Below, in pieces: positions 1 to 6,694 of a stretch of 29,624 bases of DNA. Made by a program: the position numbers and the translations under genes. The DNA comes from Veillonella sp. (GTDB lineage Bacteria; Bacillota; Negativicutes; Veillonellales; Veillonellaceae). How positions within the stretch are numbered: the first letter of the stretch is position 1; each line of letters begins with the position of its first letter. The notes under the pieces are model-generated. The model saw only the letters and a program-made list of their open reading frames with translations, was not told the origin of the DNA and ran no database searches. The DNA lies in assembly GCF_019414865.1 (NCBI RefSeq), contig NZ_DXLG01000003.1, positions 1 to 29,624 on the forward strand, in the 5' to 3' direction.

Positions 1-545
1 TAATTTTGATACATTTCTTCCTTCAAAATACCGATATATGGTAAATGACGATATTTTTCTGCGTAGTCTAAACCATAACCAATAACAAAGTAATCAGGAA
101 TAATAAAGCCTACATAGTCAACATTTACGTCCATCTTACGGCGATCTGGTTTATTCAACAACGCTGCAAGGCGTACGCTTTTAGCACCACGAGCATGTAA
201 ATTTTCTAATAAATAATGTAATGTTGTACCAGTATCTACGATATCTTCAACAACAAGTACATGCTTACCCTCTACAGAGCGATCTAAATCTTTTAAAATT
301 CGTACTACCCCTGTACTTGTTGTGCCGCTACCATAGCTAGAGCAAGAAATAAAGTCAAAACTTACATCTACACTATCATCAATAGCGCGTGCTAAGTCTG
401 TAAAGAAAACGACAGCTCCCTTTAATACCCCTACAAGCACGACAGATTCATTTTTATAGTCTTCGCTAATTGCTTTACCCAACTCTGCTACACGAGCTTG
501 TAATTGTTCCGCTGTATATAAAATCTCTTTTGCATCTTGATGCAT
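1..545 (-). CDS. hpt: Hypoxanthine phosphoribosyltransferase (stop codon cut by window edge)
   Basis: Purine salvage enzyme of the cytoplasm; it joins hypoxanthine (often also guanine) to PRPP to give IMP or GMP. Read from the sequence, the ATG at 545 opens 181 codons ending ...MYQN. The next codon begins TA with its third base outside the window, so a stop there is likely and the protein is probably full length (family about 180 residues). The PRPP-binding loop VVEDIVDTGTTL lies near residues 98-109, and the flexible loop SSYGSGTTSTG near 69-79. A GGAGG site sits 8 bases before the ATG. It follows tilS by 23 bases, the usual tilS-hpt order of Firmicutes, so it is probably the last or next-to-last gene of a ppx-tilS-hpt transcript. 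Family assignment is firm; the base preference cannot be read from sequence. Confidence 0.95.
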   Translation of the reverse strand, partial: MHQDAKEILYTAEQLQARVAELGKAISEDYKNESVVLVGVLKGAVVFFTDLARAIDDSVDVSFDFISCSSYGSGTTSTGVVRILKDLDRSVEGKHVLVVEDIVDTGTTLHYLLENLHARGAKSVRLAALLNKPDRRKMDVNVDYVGFIIPDYFVIGYGLDYAEKYRHLPYIGILKEEMYQN

Positions 546-568
546 CTATATGACCTCCACGATTCATA

Positions 569-1567
569 TTAATGTTCGCAATATACTTTTATTGTATCAC
601 ATTGAGCGGTTACTTTTATACTTTTAATAGTGAAAGTTTTCTCTTCCCCGGTGTTAACAATATCGAGTAATTGCTCTTGATGGGCTGATGTAAGCGTTAT
701 ATCTGAGTCCACAGCACTCACTAAGCGCTGCCATAAGCGCCGTTGTATTGCCAAAGATTCTTGTCGTAAGGCACGGCGAGATAAACTCACCCCATCAGCA
801 CCTACAGTCACAAGTTTTTCAAAAGCTTGCTCCGTTAAATCAGACATAACTAATACATCTTCATGTACGGAATTTCCCAATCTAGCAATAGCATCTACTA
901 CATTAGGGTTAATAGCTTCTAACTCAGGTATAATGCGATGCCGAATCCTATTTCGTTGGTATCGCACATCTTCATTCGTACGATCAACACAATAGGAAAT
1001 CCTCTTCACCTCTAAATAAGCCAATAAGGTTTCTTTTGTAACCTCTAACAGCGGTCTAATTACAGGAGTAGCATATTCAGAGCTTACTACAGACATGCCG
1101 GCCAAACCATTTAATCCCGAACCTCTGATGATATGTGCTAGAATCGACTCTGCTTGATCATCCTTGTGCTGAGCCACCGCAATATAATCATAGTTTTCAG
1201 ACTTTGCAACCTCTATAAGCCATTGATACCGTACTTGACGTCCCATAGTTTCTTCAGACGTTTTTTGTTCCTTGCTCAAGCGAGGCACATCAAATGTAGC
1301 AGAATAAAATGGTAGTCCTAAAGATTCCACTTGATGTTGGAGCCACAAAACCTCATCCTTGCTTTCAGGACGAATGCAGTGATCTACGATAGCCACACCT
1401 AGTTCATACGTTGTATGCCGATGTATGGCAATGTCTTTCAATAAGTGCAATAGAGCCATTGAATCAGGCCCACCGGAGCACGCCACTAAGATTCGACTAT
1501 TTTCTGGAAATAAATTATGCGATTTTAAGGTGTGATTAACGGTTCGAACGAGTGCTTTCACATTCAC
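569..1567 (-). CDS. tilS: tRNA(Ile)-lysidine synthase
   Basis: Converts cytidine 34 of the CAU-anticodon tRNA-Ile to lysidine using ATP and lysine, so that the tRNA reads AUA; normally essential. The PP-loop ATPase motif SGGPDS is close to the N-terminus, followed by the family patterns AQHKDDQAES and GLAGM, and a central TilS domain (RRLWQRL) near residue 280. It is short: about 332 residues against 430-470 in E. coli or B. subtilis, with little sign of the C-terminal domain, so it resembles compact TilS proteins. Start choice: an ATG at 1588 is in frame, but a TGGAGG lies 9 bases before the GTG at 1567, which I prefer. Either way the gene starts inside the 3' end of the Ppx/GppA gene (32 or 53 bases of overlap), suggesting translational coupling. 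Confidence 0.93.
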   Translation of the reverse strand: MNVKALVRTVNHTLKSHNLFPENSRILVACSGGPDSMALLHLLKDIAIHRHTTYELGVAIVDHCIRPESKDEVLWLQHQVESLGLPFYSATFDVPRLSKEQKTSEETMGRQVRYQWLIEVAKSENYDYIAVAQHKDDQAESILAHIIRGSGLNGLAGMSVVSSEYATPVIRPLLEVTKETLLAYLEVKRISYCVDRTNEDVRYQRNRIRHRIIPELEAINPNVVDAIARLGNSVHEDVLVMSDLTEQAFEKLVTVGADGVSLSRRALRQESLAIQRRLWQRLVSAVDSDITLTSAHQEQLLDIVNTGEEKTFTIKSIKVTAQCDTIKVYCEH

Positions 1568-2432
1568 GGGCCATCGCCTCCATACCATCTTGGTCGCTCA
1601 CAAATACATGAGGAACCTCATAGGCATCCATAAAGGACGTCAAAATTTCTGCACCGGCTACAATGATATCGGCACGGCCTGCAGGTAAACCTTTTACCTG
1701 TAATCTCTCGTCGCAACTCATGTAACGCAAGTTTAGAATAATGCCCTCTACTGTTTCACGACTTAATTTATGACCTTGCACCTTTGTACCATCATAATTT
1801 TCAAGGCCTAAATCTATAGCAGCTAGCGTCGTTAATGTACCACCGATGCCAATAAATTCACCAAATTCGCCTTGAATCATCATTGGGTCCCAAAGGAATC
1901 GAGTTTCTTCCCATACCCGTTGAGGTCCTTCGTCAGACATAGATTGTAAACGCACCGCTCCCACTGGATAAGAACGACTCCAATATACGCCGTCTTTATT
2001 TCCTAAAGCGAGTTCTGTACTACCCCCACCAATATCGATAGTCGTATAATGACGACCATCATTCAACTGATCTCCCAAGGCACCATTAAATCCATAAATA
2101 GCCTCTTCATCACCTGATAAAATTCGCCATTCCATAGGGCAGTATTCCGTGATTCGTTCCATAAATTCAAGCCCATTTTGAGACTCACGAACAGCGCTAG
2201 TAGCAAAACCAAAGCAATAGTCCGCACCATATTGGTCTGCCAAGTTTTTAATATCCTTAAAGGCCTGATACGATGACTCCATCGATTCAGATCGCAATGT
2301 ACCATCTGCATTTCGTTGTCCCAATCGAGTAGTCCATAACTGTTTTGGCTCATAGTGCCATATATTATTCTCATAGGTAGCCAATAATAAGCGCACTGAA
2401 TTAGATCCAATATCGATAATAGCTAACTTCAT
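1536..2432 (-). CDS. Ppx/GppA family phosphatase (exopolyphosphatase or pppGpp phosphohydrolase)
   Basis: A member of the ASKHA-fold Ppx/GppA family, which removes terminal phosphate from polyphosphate or converts pppGpp to ppGpp. Visible motifs are the first phosphate loop DIGSNSVRLLL (residues 7-17), ATSAVRES (77-84), LSGDEEA (105-111) and the second loop DIGGGSTE (133-140). At 298 residues it has only the catalytic domain, lacking the C-terminal HD-like region of the about 500-residue E. coli enzymes; short forms are common. The start is supported by AAGGAG 6 bases before the ATG. Polyphosphate and pppGpp activities cannot be told apart from sequence. It leads the ppx-tilS-hpt cluster and its 3' end overlaps tilS. 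A TATAAT-like box upstream may drive it. Confidence 0.9.
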   Translation of the reverse strand: MKLAIIDIGSNSVRLLLATYENNIWHYEPKQLWTTRLGQRNADGTLRSESMESSYQAFKDIKNLADQYGADYCFGFATSAVRESQNGLEFMERITEYCPMEWRILSGDEEAIYGFNGALGDQLNDGRHYTTIDIGGGSTELALGNKDGVYWSRSYPVGAVRLQSMSDEGPQRVWEETRFLWDPMMIQGEFGEFIGIGGTLTTLAAIDLGLENYDGTKVQGHKLSRETVEGIILNLRYMSCDERLQVKGLPAGRADIIVAGAEILTSFMDAYEVPHVFVSDQDGMEAMARECESTRSNR

Positions 2433-2468
2433 AACCGCTCCTTACATAATTAGTATTCCTCTAACACT

Positions 2469-2474
2469 ATTATA
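2469..2474 (-). promoter_or_regulatory. Putative -10 box for ppx-tilS-hpt
   Basis: A perfect TATAAT on the minus strand 36 bases before the ppx ATG, just downstream of the divIC-S1 terminator hairpin. The -35 is weak: TTTACT at a long 19-base spacing is the best match. Position after a terminator and before the first gene of a cluster supports the call. Confidence 0.45.
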
Positions 2475-2498
2475 CTGTGAAAGCCTATACATAAGTAA

Positions 2499-2521
2499 AG
2501 AGATGGCTCAATGCCATCTCT
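2499..2521 (-). terminator. Terminator after the S1-domain gene
   Basis: A perfect 9-bp stem (AGAGATGGC with GCCATCTCT) with a 5-base loop begins 5 bases past the S1-protein stop codon on the minus strand. It is followed by a weak U-tract (TTACTTAT). It probably ends the divIC-S1 transcript, though possibly leakily. Confidence 0.6.
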
Positions 2522-2526
2522 CACTA

Positions 2527-2928
2527 TTAATCTCGACGACCGCCTCGGCCTCCGCGTTTACCTTCTGTATTGCGTTTTAAATCATGCAATCGTTCATTGC
2601 TATCGCGCAAGAATGATTTCATCTTTGCTTCAAAAGCCTCTGTGCTTTGTTTAGATTGAACACGACGAGGACGTCGCTCTTCACTTGGTGTCTCTTTAGG
2701 TTGTGTTTGACGAATAGAAAGGCCTATTTTATTGCCTTCAATAGATAAAACCTTAACCTTTACTGGATCTTCAACCTTTAATACGGTATTAATATCTTCG
2801 ACATACCCATGAGCTACTTCAGAAATATGAACTAGACCGGTTTGCTTCTCTCCTAAATCAACAAATACACCGAATTTTGTAATACCAGATACGGTACCAT
2901 CAATAATGTTACCAACTTCGATTGCCAT
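2527..2928 (-). CDS. S1-domain RNA-binding protein
   Basis: Residues 1-72 form one S1 OB-fold domain with the signatures VGNIIDGTVSGITKFGVFVDL, GLVHISE and VKVKVLSIEGNKIGLSIR. The remaining 60 residues are a low-complexity basic tail ending in an RGG-type run (RGGRGGRRD), likely to bind RNA non-specifically. Single-S1 proteins of this size are widespread in Firmicutes next to divIC, tilS and hpt (the YabR/general-stress-protein-13 type), and are associated with ribosomes or mRNA; that is family knowledge, not shown here. GGAGG stands 5 bases before the ATG. It follows the divIC-like gene by 69 bases and is closed by a hairpin, so the two probably form one transcript. Confidence 0.88.
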   Translation of the reverse strand: MAIEVGNIIDGTVSGITKFGVFVDLGEKQTGLVHISEVAHGYVEDINTVLKVEDPVKVKVLSIEGNKIGLSIRQTQPKETPSEERRPRRVQSKQSTEAFEAKMKSFLRDSNERLHDLKRNTEGKRGGRGGRRD

Positions 2929-2997
2929 GCAACCTCCTAATTAATGCGGAAACCTCAAACTACAAACTAATGCGAATCTAAATTACTACAGTCAAAC

Positions 2998-3330
2998 CTA
3001 TTTTACATAAGGTACTTCACCAGGTTTTACAAGGCCGAGCTCCTCACGAGCCACCCCCTCAATGGTCTTTGGATCTTGCAACTTAGCCTTTTCCTGTTCT
3101 AATTCTTCATTTCGCTGTTTTAATTCTTGCAATTGTTGCTCAATATGTTGTTTTTCTTGATATACAGCCACCAAGCGATAGGCTTGCCCTAACAATAGCA
3201 GCACCATAATCCCTATACCAATTCGCTTGATCCACATGAGGATAATACGTTGATCCTGCGCTTTGCGATTAGGGCGAACCCGTTTGCGCGGCCTTTTTGG
3301 ACGTTGTACTTCCATAGTGTCTTGACTCAT
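2998..3330 (-). CDS. Septum formation initiator, DivIC/FtsB-like
   Basis: A small bitopic division protein of about 110 residues. The layout is a strongly basic cytoplasmic N-terminus (PKRPRKRVRPNRK), one membrane helix around residues 31-54 (IGIGIMVLLLLGQAYRL), then a coiled coil (QHIEQQLQELKQRNEELEQEK), and a short C-terminal part with the family-typical IEGVAREELGLVKPGE. DivIC/FtsB partners FtsL and DivIB/FtsQ at the septum. An in-frame TTG at 3342 would add four residues, but the GGGGG site fits the ATG at 3330. The gene precedes the S1-protein gene, the common divIC-yabR order. Homology to either DivIC or FtsB cannot be split by sequence alone. Confidence 0.85.
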   Translation of the reverse strand: MSQDTMEVQRPKRPRKRVRPNRKAQDQRIILMWIKRIGIGIMVLLLLGQAYRLVAVYQEKQHIEQQLQELKQRNEELEQEKAKLQDPKTIEGVAREELGLVKPGEVPYVK

Positions 3331-3375
3331 AATGTCCCCCAAAAATATTCATCATCTGTATACTGTCATTTTTTA

Positions 3376-3381
3376 ATTATA
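3376..3381 (-). promoter_or_regulatory. Putative -10 box for divIC-S1
   Basis: TATAAT on the minus strand, with a TG three bases upstream of it (TGATATAAT), 45 bases before the divIC-like ATG. No good -35 hexamer is seen at 16-18 bases. Confidence 0.45.
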
Positions 3382-3431
3382 TCATAGAACCTTGTTAGGG
3401 ACTAAATAAAATTATCTATAGTTTCCTTTAA

Positions 3432-3458
3432 ATCTATATATTCTCTCTATATATAGAT
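3432..3458 (-). terminator. AT-only hairpin after the dehydrogenase gene (weak terminator candidate)
   Basis: A perfect 10-bp inverted repeat (ATCTATATAT with ATATATAGAT) with a 7-base loop lies 40 bases past the stop of the 2-hydroxyacid dehydrogenase. The stem is almost only A-T and the following TTTAAAGG is a poor U-tract, so it would be a weak terminator at best. No stronger one lies between this gene and divIC. Confidence 0.35.
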
Positions 3459-3498
3459 ATTTATTATCAGCACTAGACTTATATAACAGATACGAGCC

Positions 3499-4446
3499 TT
3501 ATAAGGACTCTGCTTTATGAGCGTATTCACGAATAACAGCGCAAGACTTTTTAAACAAAGCCAATTCCTCTTCGGTAAGCTTTAATTCAAATACATCTTC
3601 AATGCCATCTTTACCAATAACTGCTGGTGTAGATGCAAAGATACCTTCTTCACCATATTGGCCATCTAGATAACAAGAACATGGCAAGACTTTCTTTTCG
3701 TCATGGAATACAGCACGAATTAATTCTGTTGTTGCACTAGCAATGCCGAACTCTGTGGAGCCTTTACCAGCCAATACATGGTAACCACCAATTTTTACAT
3801 CATCTAGCACTTGAGTATGATCAAGTGTAGGGAATCTATGAGGCAATTCTTGTTGTAATTGTACTAACGGCTTTCCTTGTACATAAACATGAGACCATGG
3901 CACCATAGCACTACCGCCATGTTCACCTAAACAATAGGCTGTAATTGTACGGTTACTAATATTAAAAATGCGCGCCAATTCTTTTTGTAAACGCGCTGAA
4001 TCTAAAGCTGTACCACTGGAAATAATACGTTTTGGATTCCAATTTAAATGTTTACATAAATAAGTAGCAACAACATCAGCAGGATTAGAAATAGAGATAA
4101 TAAAACCATCAAAGCCAGACTTTTTAATTCGAGGAATAACATCCTTTAAAACCTCTACTGTATCACCAAGACTTTCTAAACGATCTTGATATAAATTTGG
4201 TAAAGGACCAGCGCTAAATACGAGAATATCACAATCCCCACAATCTTCAATAGGACCTGCAGTAGCTGTTACTTTATGAGGAATATAGCTAACAGCATCA
4301 TTTATATCCATTGCTTGTGCTTTAGCTTTTTTCTCGTCAATATCCATCATATATAGTTCATCTACTTCACCTTGTAGAGCAAGAGAAAATGCTACATGAG
4401 AACCTACATGTCCAGTGCCAATAATACCTACTTTACGTAACTTCAT
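3499..4446 (-). CDS. L-lactate / L-2-hydroxyacid dehydrogenase family, NAD-dependent
   Basis: Interconverts an L-2-hydroxyacid and its 2-oxoacid with NAD(H) in the cytoplasm. Residues 1-35 give the NAD-binding fold (GTGHVG at 10-15; acidic D35 after the second strand favours NAD). Catalytic residues of the LDH/MDH family are present: R89 (Arg109 in LDH numbering), N121 (Asn140), D149 (Asp168), R152 (Arg171) and H176 (His195, in GEHGG). The substrate-discriminating position, Gln102 in LDH and Arg in malate dehydrogenase, is Pro83 here. The GEHGxSxxxxWS and GKGxTxxGIA segments resemble L-2-hydroxyisocaproate dehydrogenase as I remember it. Lactate is plausible in a lactate-using anaerobe, but the substrate is open. 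GGAGG stands before the ATG; a 232-base control region lies upstream. Confidence 0.85.
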   Translation of the reverse strand: MKLRKVGIIGTGHVGSHVAFSLALQGEVDELYMMDIDEKKAKAQAMDINDAVSYIPHKVTATAGPIEDCGDCDILVFSAGPLPNLYQDRLESLGDTVEVLKDVIPRIKKSGFDGFIISISNPADVVATYLCKHLNWNPKRIISSGTALDSARLQKELARIFNISNRTITAYCLGEHGGSAMVPWSHVYVQGKPLVQLQQELPHRFPTLDHTQVLDDVKIGGYHVLAGKGSTEFGIASATTELIRAVFHDEKKVLPCSCYLDGQYGEEGIFASTPAVIGKDGIEDVFELKLTEEELALFKKSCAVIREYAHKAESL

Positions 4447-4578
4447 AAGGGCCTCCTACGATTCGCACTAAAAGATATACATCTTCTAATACAATTCCAC
4501 TTAAACCAGCGATTGCCATTATATGAATCGACAATGTTAAGTTATATTAAAACATATTGCTTGTAAAATACATAAACT

Positions 4579-4609
4579 ATTATATACCTATTTTCTCATA
4601 GGTATATAA
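4579..4609 (-). promoter_or_regulatory. Palindromic control element with -10 box upstream of the dehydrogenase
   Basis: A perfect 12-bp inverted repeat (TTATATACCTAT / ATAGGTATATAA, 6-base loop) occupies 4580-4609. A minus-strand TATAAT (4579-4584) overlaps its promoter-proximal arm, and no good -35 is visible, as often seen with regulated promoters. The loop and flanking bases can form an alternative stem (CTATTTTC / GAAAATAG). It sits about 130 bases before the dehydrogenase ATG and just past the upstream gene's terminator. Operator function is inferred. Confidence 0.4.
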
Positions 4610-4629
4610 GAAAATAGATTTATAGCGAT

Positions 4630-4664
4630 AAAAAAAGACTATTATAGGAAATCCTATAATAGTC
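4630..4664 (-). terminator. Strong intrinsic terminator after the GlsB-family gene
   Basis: A 13-bp perfect stem (GACTATTATAGGA with its complement, two-base spacer so an effective 4-base loop) is followed on the minus strand by seven T residues. It lies 15 bases past the stop of the GlsB/YeaQ gene and probably ends transcription coming from the unknown-gene/GlsB pair, possibly also read-through from the folate operon. Confidence 0.85.
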
Positions 4665-4678
4665 CTTCTATTATATAG

Positions 4679-4915
4679 TTAGTCTCGTCCAGTAAAGAAG
4701 CTTACTACAGCAATCACTATAACTGCACCAACGATGGACGGAATTAATGCCATGCCTGCAAGACTTGGGCCCCAAGTACCAAGCAAAGCTTGACCTACAG
4801 AAGCCCCTACTAAACCAGCAATAACACGAAGAATAATCCCCATGCTTTGCGCCTTTTTAGTAATACGACCAGCTACAAAACCAATGAATCCGCCTACAAT
4901 AATTGACCAAAGCAT
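4679..4915 (-). CDS. GlsB/YeaQ/YmgE family small membrane protein
   Basis: A 78-residue, glycine-rich, almost wholly hydrophobic protein with three likely membrane segments (about residues 2-17, 27-46 and 54-74). The pattern GGxIGFxAGRI...GIILRVIAGLVGASVGQALLG is typical of the transglycosylase-associated/GlsB family, small inner-membrane proteins linked to envelope or general stress in Gram-positives and enterobacteria; the biochemical role is unknown. It starts 10 bases after the preceding gene with an AGGAGG site, so the two are co-transcribed. The strong terminator follows at once. Confidence 0.85.
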   Translation of the reverse strand: MLWSIIVGGFIGFVAGRITKKAQSMGIILRVIAGLVGASVGQALLGTWGPSLAGMALIPSIVGAVIVIAVVSFFTGRD

Positions 4916-4925
4916 AATATACCTC

Positions 4926-5732
4926 CTATAAAGTCATGTCATCAAGATTAAGCGGGAATAAATCCTTATTCTCCATCACTTGTGGTGACTTTTCTAAATA
5001 TTGTTTTCGCATTGACCATAAAATCTCTAAATCCTTTGGATCTAACTTGGACAATGCATATATCATCGTGAAGTCTGAACCATAATGGCCACGCAAGCTA
5101 TCAGGTACTCCTTTGGGTCCTTCTCCACCTAGACGATTATTAAAGAACCCTTGAATACGGCGACTATCTAAATCAATGATAATAAACCCTGACGCATCAT
5201 ATACATACAATGTATGATTTATACGCTTTAAAGCTCGTACCGTATTCGTTATAAAATACTGGTCCTTCATGTCAATGAGGGATGACTCATAACCTGAATG
5301 GTAAAAGTCCCCATAATAATGAGCTCCTCTATCTGTAGATTCCAACAAATCCTTGAGTATGGATTGTTCTGGACCACTAAAATCAGAGAAAGTTTTTACC
5401 ATAGTAATCTCTCGTAAACCACGTTGGTAATTCTCGGTCTTCGGTGGCTCTATATGTTGACCACGAAAGGTAATAGGCATCAACCGAAGTGTATTATCAG
5501 CTAAATTATAAATACCATACCCTTCATAACCTAGAAAGTACACTTGTGAGTCGATGGACTTCATCGCTAATATTCGTTTTGAAATGATGGCATCACTAGA
5601 ATTTACTAATGTATGCTCTTCTGGGTCTATGCGTACTGTTTTACTGTCGTAATTGCCACCTACTGCAAGCCAATAGGACAGCCCCACTACAATTAATGCT
5701 AGTATGCACAAACCGATACGTTTTATATTCAT
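4926..5732 (-). CDS. Unrecognised membrane-anchored protein, 268 residues
   Basis: I do not recognise this family. It has an N-terminal basic stretch and one hydrophobic segment (residues 5-27, IGLCILALIVVGLSYWLAVGG) that could be a signal anchor or an uncleaved signal peptide without a lipobox. The rest is soluble and probably outside the cytoplasmic membrane. The middle contains short beta-type stretches (VYFLGYEGYGIYNL, LYVYDASGFIIIDLDSRRIQGFF) reminiscent of a beta-propeller or PQQ-like blade pair, but too few for a full propeller. An AGGGAG site precedes the ATG. It is translated just ahead of the GlsB-type gene (10-base gap), so an envelope role is a reasonable but unproven guess. Confidence 0.7.
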   Translation of the reverse strand: MNIKRIGLCILALIVVGLSYWLAVGGNYDSKTVRIDPEEHTLVNSSDAIISKRILAMKSIDSQVYFLGYEGYGIYNLADNTLRLMPITFRGQHIEPPKTENYQRGLREITMVKTFSDFSGPEQSILKDLLESTDRGAHYYGDFYHSGYESSLIDMKDQYFITNTVRALKRINHTLYVYDASGFIIIDLDSRRIQGFFNNRLGGEGPKGVPDSLRGHYGSDFTMIYALSKLDPKDLEILWSMRKQYLEKSPQVMENKDLFPLNLDDMTL

Positions 5733-5858
5733 TTATACTCCCTATGAATCCCCAAGCATAAAACGTAATAATATATTGCCATTACAGTAAGTCCCTATTA
5801 ATATAATCCCAATTCTAGGTATAACTGTAAATTTTATTTTTAATATCTTTGTAGATTT

Positions 5859-6332
5859 CTATGCCAAACTTAATGTAGCTAATCGCTCGCTAATTGACAT
5901 ACCCTTATAGGTAAAAGTTGGTAACAACTCATGTAAAGGTTCTAAGACAAAGGTTCTATCCCAAAAATAAGGATGCGGTATAGTTAGAGTTTCATCACAA
6001 ATGGAAATCATAGAACCGGCCTCATCAAAAGCCAAAATAATATCTAAATCTAATGTACGTGGTCCCCAATGAATAAGTCGTTCACGACCAGCCTCTTGTT
6101 CTAAGGACTGAAGTACACTTAACATTTCATGAGGATTCAAAGTACTTTTACAGGACCACATGCCATTAATAAATGACGCCTGATCTGTATATCCCCAAGG
6201 TTCCGTTTCTATCAAAGAAGAACTAATAACCTCTGAAACTGTCTCATGCCCTTGTAATAGGTGAAAAGCGGAATTAATATAGCCTCTTTTATCACCTATA
6301 TTTGAACCTACACTGATGTAATAGGTATACAT
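5859..6332 (-). CDS. folK: 6-hydroxymethyl-7,8-dihydropterin pyrophosphokinase
   Basis: Transfers pyrophosphate from ATP to 6-hydroxymethyl-dihydropterin, making the pterin substrate for FolP. The HPPK signatures are clear: SVGSNIGDKRGYI (residues 8-20), ETEPWGYTDQASFIN, the catalytic-loop and metal motif GPRTLDLDIIL with the two Asp residues that hold magnesium, and IPHPYFWDRTFVLEPL. Length 157 is standard. An in-frame TTG at 6335 would add one residue; the ATG at 6332 overlaps the folB stop as TGATG and has GAGGT 8 bases upstream, so I take the ATG. It is the last gene of the ABC-F-folE-folP-folB-folK run. No convincing terminator follows, so read-through into the next gene is possible. Confidence 0.96.
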   Translation of the reverse strand: MYTYYISVGSNIGDKRGYINSAFHLLQGHETVSEVISSSLIETEPWGYTDQASFINGMWSCKSTLNPHEMLSVLQSLEQEAGRERLIHWGPRTLDLDIILAFDEAGSMISICDETLTIPHPYFWDRTFVLEPLHELLPTFTYKGMSISERLATLSLA

Positions 6333-6694
6333 CAAATTTGACCTCTTGTAGTGACAACCTCAACATAATCTAGGATACCAGCAATAGGTACAGATGGTTT
6401 GCGCACCGTTACAGATAAGCCAACAATACCTTGATAATGTTGGTATAAAGAGTCGGCAATAAGTGCACCTAAACGCTCTAATAAATTATGTTTTTCTCCA
6501 GTCATAACAGATTCTACAAGCTCATATACTTCTACATAATTGATAGAATCCTCTAACTGGTCACTTTGACCGGCCTTTGTAAGATCCGTAGTAATTTCAA
6601 CATCTACAAAAAAGCGCTGTCCTTGCTCTTGTTCAGATGTCAAATTGCCATGGTATCCATAAAATGCCATGTTTTTTAAAACGATTTTATCCAT
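6332..6694 (-). CDS. folB: Dihydroneopterin aldolase
   Basis: Cleaves 7,8-dihydroneopterin to 6-hydroxymethyl-dihydropterin and glycolaldehyde; forms an octamer of tunnel-fold subunits. At 120 residues it matches the family. The start MDKIVLKNMAFYGYHG, the glutamate-rich segment EQEQGQRFFVDVEI, INYVEVYELV (tyrosine of the active site) and the C-terminal VRKPSVPIAGILDYVEV (catalytic lysine) are as expected. Its ATG overlaps the folP stop as TAATG, and GAGGTG serves as ribosome site. Gene order folE-folP-folB-folK supplies four consecutive activities of dihydropteroate synthesis. The intermediate dephosphorylation of dihydroneopterin triphosphate is not encoded here. Confidence 0.96.
   Translation of the reverse strand: MDKIVLKNMAFYGYHGNLTSEQEQGQRFFVDVEITTDLTKAGQSDQLEDSINYVEVYELVESVMTGEKHNLLERLGALIADSLYQHYQGIVGLSVTVRKPSVPIAGILDYVEVVTTRGQI

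Noticed and set aside
2063..2410. 115-residue open frame on the same strand as ppx
   Set aside because: It lies wholly inside the Ppx/GppA coding sequence in another frame; composition is not protein-like and there is no ribosome site.
5733..5858. Possible promoter TTTACA-17-GATTAT before the 268-residue protein
   Set aside because: The -10 matches only four of six and overlapping AT-rich alternatives are equally good; not listed as a feature.
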